The notes under the pieces were generated by a model. It had not been told where the DNA came from. It ran no database searches and worked only from the letters and a program-made list of their open reading frames with translations. From Gnetum montanum (lineage: Eukaryota; Streptophyta; Gnetopsida; Gnetales; Gnetaceae), in contig MNCI01007798.1 in the NCBI GenBank assembly GCA_015680685.1, positions 182,593-246,592 of the forward strand: a stretch of 64,000 nt of DNA, in the 5' to 3' direction. Numbering within the stretch: the first letter of the stretch is position 1; every line of letters begins with the position of its first letter. This document shows positions 46,101 to 55,713 of this stretch, piece by piece. A program made the position numbers and the translations under genes.

Positions 46101-47760
46101 GTACATAGCTATTTGCAAGATTAAATATTAATGCCTAAGATGTAATGGTATCTCTCTCTCAATAGTAGTAATTCTTAGCAATCTCTAGGAATGTTGCTAG
46201 TTTTTTGGTGCATCTGGAGGAGGGCAATGGGGCAACTCTCTTGGTGATGTAGCAACATGGGTAGGAGATAGTAGTAGAGGTGGTTGTTGATAGAATTGTC
46301 AAAGAATTAAATAAATGTATAGCTTCTATACAAAATTTTTTTGCACTTAGAGATGTCCAGATGTTGGTAGGAATAGTTAGCAGTAGATTGAGTGCAACCT
46401 AGCAAAGGAGTTGCTAGACCGATTGGTGGAATTTGAGCAACTGATTCCAAATATCTTTGATCTTCTAGATACAATCACTCTAAGTCAGTTGTAGATGTTA
46501 GAGGTAAGAGGTAAGTGCATCATATTGGATGGACAAATTGAAATAGCTGAAGCACAAAACCAATGCTTGGCTACTGAGGGTGCATAACTAAGAGCCCATC
46601 TTATCGATCCTGCATTTCTCAATTCTGTGCTAACACATGATGAAGCTTTTCAAAAACTTTAAAATAGGATTAAATAGGTTGAGAATGCAAAAGAGATAAC
46701 CATATTTGACCAATCCATGGCCAATGTGAAGACATACTTCATTCAGAATGGCTTGGTCTAGACATGCCACAAGAATGAAATCTTAACCATAAAGAAGCAT
46801 CGCGTATGAAAGGATGATGTGTGAAAGCAATAGATGCAAGAATTTATCCATCAACAGTAGGAGTAGCTAGCTAGAGTGAACATTACATTGAGGAGATCAG
46901 CAACTAAAAACATAAATCTCTCTGTTGAGGAAGTCCAAGCCCTTCATCAAAAGTCTACGATAGATATAGCCACCTAGAAGAATGAGGCTCTCAAATTTGA
47001 GAGAGTCAAAAATTACTACAAAGATCAGGTTAGTATACAAAATGAAATCAATGAAAACCACATTCATATGGCAAAGGAAAAAGTTAATAAGGCCCTCTAA
47101 TAGCTCAAGAAAGGAGGTGATGTCTAGAAGCCTATCTTTGATGGGCTCAATGACTAACACAAAGTGGAGATTGGCATGAAAGAGTTGTAGATCAAGAAGA
47201 TGATGGAGTACATGAAGCTTGCCAATATTTGTTATGAAAATTTGGTAATGTTGACTACTAGATGGTCCTAGTTAGAGTTGGAGAAGCAAGTGTCCAACTC
47301 ATAATTGTTGTATGATGTAGAGTTCAAAACCCATAAGGAGACCAAGCAAAAGATTGAGATTATTAATGTTGAAGTCAAGGTTTTCAAGGCACAATTCATC
47401 AATCAGAGATCAACTACTAAGACCCTGGCCAAAAGGATGAACAACTACTATGAGTTGCAAAATGATCTCAAGGCATTCAATGTTGAATGCAAACTTTTTG
47501 CTACTTGGTTTGTCATTGTTAAGGAGCTATTCCTAGAAATGCCCTGCTCCTGGGATGTTCCCACTTTGGTCCACATTTGAGATGCTACATGGATTGTGAA
47601 TGATCCTACGGGAAAGGAGGAGAAGATGAAAGCACTATTGGATGCCTTTCATATTTTTCAAAAAGTGGAAACTACCATAGGAAATGATCATCACCACATG
47701 CACCCAAAGTAGGAGAAGGTTGTTTGGAGCCTTAGGAACCTCCATCACCTAGGGACATTT
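46101..47760 (+). pseudogene. E extra ORF downstream of pol, second part
   Basis: Continuation of 13668-14867 on the other side of element A. From about 46400 one frame is readable with frequent TAG stops: LAKELLDRLVEFEQLIPNIF, LTHDEAFQKL, LRRSATKNINLSVEEVQALH, EIINVEVKVFKAQFINQR, NNYYELQNDLKAFNVECKLF. The composition (Glu, Lys, Leu, Gln, heptad-like) suggests long coiled coils. The longest stop-free piece is 47305-47580. The two parts together are about 950 codons. I do not recognise the family; env-like or structural roles are both possible. Copia D is inserted at 47761. Confidence 0.5.
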
Positions 47761-48223
47761 TGTTAGAGTATGGTGTGGTGACATGAATTTTATTTGTGGT
47801 TTTCTACCATTACATTGTACTAGAAGTTGAAGGGTCAAAAAAGTTTGAGGGTCAATCATTATAGAAGTTGAAGGTTCAGCCATTATAGTAGTTGAAGGTT
47901 CGATTATTACAAGAGTTGAAGGGTTGGTCATTACAAAAGTTGAAGGGTTGGTCGTTACAAAATTTAAAGGGTTAGAAGTTGAAGGGATGTTGTTTTCTCT
48001 CCCTTTTATGTAGACACCCTTTGTACTACCTTTGTGTGATCACCCTTTGTGAAGGATCACTTTCTTATAGTACACTCAATTTTAGATCTAATAAATTGAC
48101 TCTTTACTTGTAATCATGATTTTCATCTCAATTTGGAATTTCCATTTAAAATCTATGTGTTTTGTGTGTGCTTTTTTTTCCTATTGTTGTTCTTATTTCT
48201 TTTGCTTGATTCATTTCGTAACA
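47761..48223 (+). mobile_element. 5' LTR of element D
   Basis: Starts TGTTAGAGTATGG and ends TTCGTAACA, 463 bp. Aligns with 50431-50887, with shared TTTTCTCTCCCTTTTATGTAG and TTATAGTACACTC. Contains about six copies of a 24-27-base unit (GTTGAAGGGTTGGTCATTAC) at 47820-47985. Confidence 0.85.
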
Positions 48224-48225
48224 AT

Positions 48226-48238
48226 TGGTATTAGAGTG
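48226..48238 (+). other. Primer binding site of D, initiator tRNA-Met type
   Basis: TGGTATTAGAGTG two bases after the LTR equals the usual TGGTATCAGAGC site of copia elements apart from transitions. Confidence 0.75.
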
Positions 48239-48249
48239 ATGTTTTTAAA

Positions 48250-49640
48250 GGATCAGTTGAAGAGATAGCATCCAAGGATGGAAAAGTCAAGATTAACAAG
48301 TTCGATGGGATAGACTTCAGGTTTTGGAATATGTAGATCAAAGATTATTTGTACCAAAATAAGTTGCATGAAGTATTGTTGGGGAAGAATCTAGATCATT
48401 TGGGCAAAGAGGATTGGGAACTATTAGATTTCCAAGCTCTTGGTGTGATTCATTTGACATTATCATGGAATGTTACATTCAATATCATCAATTAAAAGAC
48501 TACTTAGGGTTTGATGAAGACCTTATCAAATATGTACGAGAAGCCATCCACCTCAAACAAAGCTATATCTAATTTGCCAATTATTCAATTTAATGATGTT
48601 TGAATATGTTTCTATTATAGATCACATCAATAAGTTCAATGTGATCATGAGTCAATTGATTTTTATGGAAATCGACTTTGATGATGAGATAAAAGCATTG
48701 ATGTTGCTATCATCACTGCCTAAGATCTAGTTTACAAAAATGATTGTAGTTAGCAGTTCATCAAGAGATCAAAAACTAAAGTTATCTAGTGTTTGAGATC
48801 TAATTCTCAGTGAGGATATACATAGAAGGAAGTTAGTTGAATCTTTGAGTTCTTCTTTGAGTAATGAATGCAAAGGTAGAAGTCTTCAGTAAGGATAGAA
48901 TCAATGCCATGGAAAATAAAAGTCCAAGGGAAGAAGTCAATCCAAGGGTCACAAGAATGTCATGTGTTGGAATTGCATTCACCTCAGAAAATAGTGCATA
49001 GCACCAAAGAAAGTAAAGAAAAATCAGTATGATGATTCAACAAATTCAACTAATAAAGAAATTACTGATGCCCTCGTTTTTTATGTGGAGAGTGGTATTG
49101 AATATTAGATTCTTAATTTATATATGTTCTAGGTTTAAAGAAAAATAAAATTTCTATGGATCAGATAGATGCTAAAGAAGTACAGTACACTATTTGGAGG
49201 TGGATCCTGGAAAATAATTAAAAGAAATCTTATCGTTGCTTGGGGAAATAAGATGGAACATTGTATACCACTTTAGAAATAAAGAACACAATGTCAGTGG
49301 TTGATTCAGAATCAATGTCAACATTATGACTGAAAAGGAAATAAATTTGTTGGCCTCATAGGGGAGATTACCAAACTTAAGGTTTGTTGATGTTGATTTA
49401 TGTGAAGGATGTGTTTATAGGAAGTAGAAAAGAGTTAGTTTCTCAAAATTTGGAAGAAAATAAAAGACTGAGAAGTTGGAACTACTACATATAGATGTAT
49501 GGGGACTAAACCCAATGAGTTCCCTTAGTAACTATGAAATACAAAATTTCACTTTTGGATCATAAATTTAGATTTTCACTATGGTAGGTCAAGATGCAGG
49601 CTATGCTTATATAGATGGTTTTGGATGATGCAAAGTTTTG
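48250..49640 (+). pseudogene. D gag, with starts of protease and integrase
   Basis: Copia gag is clear: KINKFDGIDFRFWNM, IKDYLYQNKLHEVLLGK, DWELLDFQALGVIHLTLSWN, TLSNMYEKPSTSNKAI (48285-48570), then FDDEIKALMLLSSLP, LILSEDIHRRKLVESLSSSL, and a zinc knuckle remnant KNVMCWNCIHLRK.CIAPKK near 48955-49005. ALVFYVESGIEY.IL near 49070 is the lead-in to protease, with the DSG lost. A stretch near 49470-49540 (ELLHIDVWGLNPMSS) looks like the start of integrase. Sequence then passes into the 269-bp repeats, so most of pol has been deleted. Stops are frequent. Confidence 0.8.
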
Positions 49641-49649
49641 GAAGAGTAA

Positions 49650-50430
49650 GTTTCCCATTTGAAGTAGTCCATTAGGACTTTGTGCTTGGTTCTAGAATGA
49701 CTTGATGATGGCTCTAATTAGGCAGAATGCCACAACCAAGTTAGCAATGTTGAGGACATCAAGGTGATTACTACATTGTAGAACCATGATAGAGTTTCAA
49801 TATAAAGAGATGACAATGGCAGAGATAGAGGAGAGCTTTTGTCGAATATTGGAGATCTATTCCTTGTAAGGGAATTCACATAAAGATGGAAAAATTGCTT
49901 TAGGGAAAAGAAGAGAAAGTTTCCCATTTGGAAAAGTCCATTAGGACTTTGTAGTAGGTTCTAGAATGGCTTGATGTTAGCTGTGATCAGTAGCAATGTA
50001 ACAACCAAGTTAGTGATTCCAAGGACATCAAGGTGGTTGCTGCATTGCAAAATAGCAATGGAGTTTCAATGTGAAGAGTTGAAAACACTAAAGATAGAGG
50101 AGATATTCTATCAAATATTGGAGATATGTTCCTCATAAGGGAATTTGTGTCAAGATGGAGAAATTGCTTTAGTAGCAAGAAGAGCAAGTTTCCCATTTGA
50201 AGGAGTCCATTAAGAGTTTTCGGAAGGTTCTATAAAGGCTTGTTATTTGTTGTGATTAGTTACAATGTGACAACCAAGCTAATAATTCTAAGGACATTAA
50301 GGTGGCCACTGTGTTGCAAAATGATGATGGAGTTTTAATGTGAAGAGCCAATAATGATGGAGATAGAGGAGAAATTTTGTTGAAGATTGAAGATTTGTTC
50401 CTTTTAAGGGAATTTGCAAAAGGTGGAGAT
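49650..50430 (+). repeat. 269-bp tandem repeat, three units
   Basis: GTTTCCCATTTG marks the unit starts at 49650, 49919 and 50188, each exactly 269 bases apart. The third unit is cut at about 243 bases by the 3' LTR. Each unit ends with a purine-rich stretch (GATGGAGAAATTG), and the last one has become the polypurine tract (AAAAGGTGGAGAT). The units differ by many substitutions, so the triplication is old. Confidence 0.88.
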
Positions 50431-50887
50431 TATTAGAGTATGGTGTGGAAACCAAAATTTTATTTTTGGTTCTTTGCCATTACATTATATCAGAAGTGGA
50501 AGGGTCTCAGAAGTTGAAGGTTCAATCATTACAGAATTTGAAGGGTTGATCATTATACAATTTGAAGGATCGATCGTTATAAAAGATGAAGGATTAGCTT
50601 TTATGAAAGTTGAATGGTTAAGAGTTGAAGGAATACTATTTTCTCTCCCTTTTATGTAGGTACCCTTTGCACTTCCCTTTATGTAATCATCCTTTGTAGG
50701 ATCCCATTTGTGAGGGATCAATTCCTTATAGTACACTCTCAATCTTAGATCTAATGAATTGACTCTCTATATTTGCTCATGGTTTTTATCCTGATTTGGG
50801 GTTTCCACATAACTTCTATGTTTTTTGTATGCTTGTTTTTTCTATTTTGTTTCTTGTTTTGGTTATCACTTGATTTTTTTCCTAACA
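50431..50887 (+). mobile_element. 3' LTR of element D
   Basis: 457 bp. Starts TATTAGAGTATGG (TG changed to TA) after the purine tract and ends TTTCCTAACA. Contains the same 24-27-base internal repeat at 50490-50635. Confidence 0.85.
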
Positions 50888-51126
50888 TGTTTGATCTTCT
50901 CCAATGTATTCACATCATCAAAGGAATTTTGCATGTAAATTTTGTCTTGGTATTCAATTTTGTTGTTTTGAACACTCGAAATTTTATAATCAATGTCAAA
51001 CTGTACACTTTATGCACTTAGTTTTTGTTGTCTAGTTTGTTTGTTTTCTTTGTGTGTCAATAATCCCATACCTTCCCAAATTTTATAAAGAACTCAAAGA
51101 TGAGTTTTTATTCAGTTGTGGGGATA
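50888..51126 (+). other. E sequence between D and the E 3' LTR, with polypurine tract
   Basis: Non-coding. CAATAATCCCATACCTTCCCAA near 51060 matches the A 3' spacer. The purine tract (TTGTGGGGATA) at 51116-51126 precedes the LTR. Confidence 0.65.
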
Positions 51127-52005
51127 TGATGAAGCATTGTGGTTGGTCAGGTTAATTGGACATCGTCAACCCAACCCTGTTGACAAGGTCTCATAGTTGT
51201 GATCCTGTTGATGTGTACCCATCAATGGAGCTTCTTATTTCACCTATAAATAGATTCTCATCAACCAAATTTATGGCATTCCTTCCATAATTTCTAGCAA
51301 AGCTCTAGTAGTCTTGCTTTCCAAAAGTTAGAATATTTTTCTATGTGTAAGAAATAGGAGTCAAAGAGTGTACAGAACTTTATTCGAGCATCATTATACC
51401 TAAGCACTGCAATGTGTGCGATAATAAAGACAAGCTTTCTAAAAAACCTTGTAGCACTTAGAAATAGATTAATTATTTTCTTTATGCATTTAATATTTTA
51501 TTTAATTTCCTTTAATGCTTTAAGAAATTAAGTAATAAATTAAGCTAGATTAAGTAGAGATTAACTAAGCACATAAGTACAATCACTTCCAGCATATGCT
51601 TGGTGCTTGGTAATCCTAGTAATGCTTAACATTTGATAATCTAGTAGTGTTAAATGTGTTTAGGATGTGTATAAAAACTAGGAATGGATGCTTATGTTAG
51701 GATTAGTTAAATGTTAGCTACTTAGATTAAATTAGCAATTAAATCACTTTATTTATCATTCTTTATTCTTAGATGACTTAGAACATAAAACAAAAAAAAT
51801 GATAAAAATCATATGCCTCAGTTGCACTTAACCATAACTTTTCATTTCATAATTGTAATTAAAAAGATAACGATTGCAATGGTTAGTTTCACTTCCTAGA
51901 GACTAGTGTACTTAGAAGGCTATAAGTCCATGGAATTTGATCAAATCACACATGAACGATTAGTGATTCGTATGGTTGGGTATAGGGTATACTTGTTACT
52001 CATCA
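51127..52005 (+). mobile_element. 3' LTR of element E
   Basis: 879 bp, TGATGAAGCATTG to TTACTCATCA. Followed by ATGTC, against ATGTA before the 5' LTR. Aligned with 3825-4720 it shows many substitutions, mostly transitions, and small indels. Confidence 0.85.
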
Positions 52006-52010
52006 ATGTC

Positions 52011-53300
52011 CATAATAATGATTGAATATAAATAACTAAATATGCATAAATAAAAAAATATGTATATCCACATACTTGTAAAAGCATAATAACTAACAAA
52101 TGAAAAACTTCCTTGGGTAATTGAATTTCAGTATTTAATCATAAAATATTTAGAAGATCTATGACTAGGTTTAAATAATACTTAAACAAAGGATAGAAAA
52201 TTTTAACAAAATACCCTATTAAGTAGATTACATTCACATATGTAAGAAACTAACTAACAACAACAATAGTAATAACAATAAGCTAATCTATTGAAACACA
52301 TTTGAAAACATTAAAAATTAATAATTAAAGTTATGCCAATTTCTAGGTTATAATACTTTGGGTCAATATAGATATAATATAATTTTAATTTTTTTTTCAA
52401 TTTTTTATTTTTATCATACTAGTATGTGGCATGTATCTCAACATACCCCTTAGAATTAGACTTATGACTAATAGATCACAAGTTGCATGTTCTAATTAAT
52501 CAAGTAAGTAATGCTTCACTAATAAATTTAAATACCTAAAAGGAGGTTATAAAAGCTAGAAAATTTTTAATAATATTTAGCTAGTCCTAAATACATATAG
52601 AAAAAGTAAAACTTTATTTTATAACTTAATACTACCCACTGGAATTGAATTGATAACTTGAGGCTTCTAAATCAAGAATATTATCACTAGGCTAACATAA
52701 ATACTTATTTTATACTTATATTGATACTAATATTTTGTTATGGTTGGATAGAACCAAAGGATTTTTTAGATAAATTAATGTTTTCAAAATATAATAATAA
52801 AAAAATATCCTAAGTATAATAGATGTGTCTAATATTCATATAACTTGAACATGTTTTCTCTACAATTTCTTGTATCAAACAATTGTAGCTTGAATAACTC
52901 ATACATAGACTAACTAGATATCTTTCATTTTCTTCTAAATAAATTTATTTTTCAAAATTCTAATAATTTATGTTACTCATCTTTTAGTATTTATGATAAA
53001 CACACTCAACATATTGTTTCTTCATGCTACTCATTATTCTATCTTACAATTTCAACTCTAAGACGGTGTGAACTCATTAGAGTTGTTGCATGTAGATATT
53101 TTGTTTCATCATGTCTATCACCTCTAATATTCTGTTTGTAAAATTAAAATTTTTTTTATATTTGTACCTCATTTTACCATCTCTCTAAAACATTATCATA
53201 ACAAGTTTCAAAGATTATTCTGAATTTAGTATTTCATAAATATTATCAATAACTCAATTTTGTTGCCATAATCATTCTTCATGAAACCAATCCTATTGCT
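52011..53300. other. AT-rich sequence right of E
   Basis: This continues the pre-insertion sequence from 3819. It has no coding frame that I can support on either strand. The only structured part is the SINE-like segment at 52641-52696. Whether it belongs to the same repeat as 1353-3819 is not clear. Confidence 0.45.
52641..52696 (-). repeat. tRNA-derived (SINE-like) segment
   Basis: On the minus strand GTTAGCCTAGTGATAA resembles a pol III A box (TGGCNNAGTGG), and about 44 bases on CAATTCAATTCCAGTGGG resembles a B box (GGTTCGAATCC) with C-to-T and G-to-A changes. Between them is TTGATTTAGAAGCCTCAAG. It is probably a tRNA-like head of a SINE or a decayed tRNA relic; no tail was identified. 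Confidence 0.35.
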
Positions 53301-53843
53301 NNNNNNNNNNNNNNNNNNNNNNNNNNNNNNNNNNNNNNNNNNNNNNNNNNNNNNNNNNNNNNNNNNNNNNNNNNNNNNNNNNNNNNNNNNNNNNNNNNNN
53401 NNNNNNNNNNNNNNNNNNNNNNNNNNNNNNNNNNNNNNNNNNNNNNNNNNNNNNNNNNNNNNNNNNNNNNNNNNNNNNNNNNNNNNNNNNNNNNNNNNNN
53501 NNNNNNNNNNNNNNNNNNNNNNNNNNNNNNNNNNNNNNNNNNNNNNNNNNNNNNNNNNNNNNNNNNNNNNNNNNNNNNNNNNNNNNNNNNNNNNNNNNNN
53601 NNNNNNNNNNNNNNNNNNNNNNNNNNNNNNNNNNNNNNNNNNNNNNNNNNNNNNNNNNNNNNNNNNNNNNNNNNNNNNNNNNNNNNNNNNNNNNNNNNNN
53701 NNNNNNNNNNNNNNNNNNNNNNNNNNNNNNNNNNNNNNNNNNNNNNNNNNNNNNNNNNNNNNNNNNNNNNNNNNNNNNNNNNNNNNNNNNNNNNNNNNNN
53801 NNNNNNNNNNNNNNNNNNNNNNNNNNNNNNNNNNNNNNNNNNN
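53301..53843. other. Assembly gap (543 N)
   Basis: It hides the first about 163 bases of the 5' LTR of F, the F target site, and some 380 bases of flank. Open frames across it are artefacts. Confidence 0.99.
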
Positions 53844-54191
53844 TTATCTTGTAATGGTCTCATATTTTTCTAATAAATGGTAACTAATTCCGAGGCCTTT
53901 GGGGTTCTTGATGGGAGAACAAGGCACAGGAAATCAATGGCAATGTAGCAGTTCAGGTCCCTTTCATAGTCGCTTATAGTCTTCATACACCATCATCGCA
54001 GAGTGCCCGTGTGAAAGAAGATCCGGAACATTCAGGCATCAATGGCATCAATGGCTAGAGGTTAGTTCGATCTATTTTTTCAAAATTGATTTGTGCATTT
54101 TTGTTTCATGCACATTTGTAGATTCAGAGATTTGTTTTTACATGCTTCTGCTTGTGCAATCCGATTTTTGATGCAAGTAAGATTTCTCACA
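53844..54191 (+). mobile_element. 5' LTR of element F, visible part
   Basis: Aligns with 60226-60571, from TTATCTTGTAATGG to GATTTCTCACA. About 20 mismatches over 347 bases. Confidence 0.92.
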
Positions 54192-54193
54192 TT

Positions 54194-54208
54194 TGGTATC
54201 GGAGCGAG
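54194..54208 (+). other. Primer binding site of F, initiator tRNA-Met type
   Basis: TGGTATCGGAGCGAG two bases after the LTR matches the TGGTATCAGAGC site typical of copia elements. Confidence 0.8.
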
Positions 54209-55141
54209 GTTGGATCTCTGCCTTGATGCTTAGTTTTGGTTTTCTGGGTTTTGCTGCATTGTTTCTGTCTACAAATTTCTGCAATTTTTTCTATGCATTT
54301 CGGGGTTTCTACAATTTTTGTCTGCATATTTTTATGATGTTAATGGATCTAGTGAGATCTGGAACCTCAATTTATGGTGCCCCTTTAGCCTAATTAGAAT
54401 GAGTGCTTCAGCGTTTGGATCCTTGATTTTTCATGCTGGCCTTATGTTTTCTTCTGGCCATGGATCTGCTGCCCTGAGAGAATGGTGCTATCTTAGGCAG
54501 TCTATCCGATTGAGGCAATGGGTGTTGTAGGAAGAGTAAAGGATTGAATATTGTTGTTGCTATTTCTATAAGCGACTGTCAAAATTTAACAGAACCTTTG
54601 TATTTGTGCTGCGATTTTGCTTGCCATAATTTTGAACATACCGATAAGTGATGCCTTAGTATTTTGAAATATCCTTTGACATGAAAAAGGAATTTTACTG
54701 CAATTTTGGACATTTGAATTTAAACTGATGGCCTTTGAAATATTTAATTTGCTCACATGGGTGAGTAATTTTGGCATTTGGAATGGCAATTTTTAATACC
54801 ACCATTTTTCGAAATAAGGATGCATTGATTTAAATGATTCATGTGGAAGAAAATATATATATAGATATATATTCCATTGTTGTTTTGAAAAATGGCAATT
54901 ATGGACTCATGTTTTGGTGTTTTTCAAGCAAGAAATGATTGTAGGTTTTTTCATGCTTGCTTAGAATTTAATTGCATTTTGTCAATATTGATTTTGATGC
55001 ATAATGTAATCGTATGTATAACAAGAAAGAAAATTTTTGCATCATTTACTAGTGATCCTTATAATTTTTATAGTCATAGAGTGGCCACAGCATCTTTGAT
55101 TATACAAAATTATAAATTAAGAGTTTTGGATCACATAAGTA
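54209..55141 (+). other. F leader, first part
   Basis: Untranslated leader. No frame of significance; several short ATG frames up to 86 codons are not conserved features. A (TA)n stretch occurs at 54853-54871. Confidence 0.5.
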
Positions 55142-55680
55142 ATTGTGATTAATCACATGTAATATAATAGACTTTATCCCACAGGAATTTCTATTATATT
55201 TAATGTGGACAATCAGAACGAAATGTTGAATTATTTTTCTTAAGTTGCCCACAGGGATTAAGAAAAGGCATATAATTCAATAGTTTCCTCATAAGGATAT
55301 ATGGATCTATTTGAATTAAAATTTAGCCCACAGGCAATTTTATGTCATTTGATTCATATCTTGCATGTTTTACATTGGTAAATGTGCCCTAAGGTATTTC
55401 ATCACATATATAGTATTGTGATTAATCATCTGTCATATGATAGATTTTGTCCCACATGAATTTCCATTATATTTACAGTGATTAATCAGGGTGAAGTATT
55501 GAATTATTTTTCTTAATTTGCCCACAGGGATTAAGAAAAGGAATATAGTTTAATAGCTTCATCATAAGGATATATGAGTCTGTTTGAATTAAAATTTAGC
55601 CCACAGGCAATTTTATGTCATGTGATTCATATTTTTGCATGTTTACATTGGTACACATGTCCTACAGTTTATAGCCTAAA
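55142..55680 (+). repeat. 273-bp tandem duplication in the F leader
   Basis: Unit starts ATTGTGATTAATCA at 55142 and 55415. Both units contain TTGCCCACAGGGATTAAGAA and TAGCCCACAGGCAATTTTAT, and a further copy of the octamer (TTTATCCCACAGGAATTT) in unit 1, mutated (CCCACATG) in unit 2. CCCACAGG thus recurs five times with regular AT-rich spacing. It may be a packaging or splicing signal; nothing decides this. Confidence 0.85.
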
Positions 55681-55713
55681 ATTTAGTGACATAAGCATGT
55701 TTATTTTGTAGCT

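Larger units (their letters stand above)
47761..50887 (+). mobile_element. Element D: defective Ty1/copia element without reverse transcriptase
   Basis: LTRs 47761-48223 and 50431-50887 with an interior of only 2.2 kb holding a PBS, gag, the start of protease and of integrase, and a 269-bp tandem repeat. RT and RNase H are absent. Flanks CATTT (47756-47760) and TGTTT (50888-50892) match at only three of five bases, both differences being transitions, so the target repeat is not convincing. It lies inside the 3' ORF or 3' spacer of E. Confidence 0.8.
3825..52005 (+). mobile_element. Element E: old Athila-like Ty3/gypsy retrotransposon, split by three later insertions
   Basis: Two related LTRs (3825-4720 and 51127-52005) in the same direction enclose gag, protease, RT, RNase H, integrase and a further ORF in the Athila order. 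The flanking 5-bp target repeats are ATGTA (3820-3824) and ATGTC (52006-52010), four of five matching. The solo LTR H, element A and the defective copia D sit inside it; without them it is about 13.0 kb. The PBS resembles one for tRNA-Asp, as known for Athila. The LTRs have diverged heavily and all coding parts carry many stops, so E is the oldest layer here. Confidence 0.85.

Noticed and set aside
4881-47760. Use of a variant genetic code with TAG as Gln
   Set aside because: TAA and TGA are equally frequent at the same kind of codon, and intact frames (B, F) use ordinary codons and stops. Deamination explains the pattern.
47761-50892. Target repeat CATTT/TGTTT for element D
   Set aside because: Only three of five bases match. 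D is still called an element from LTRs, PBS and gag, but its insertion site is not proven.
53279-53883. Open frames of about 195-200 codons around 53300-53860
   Set aside because: Same artefact; the run of N is the gap.
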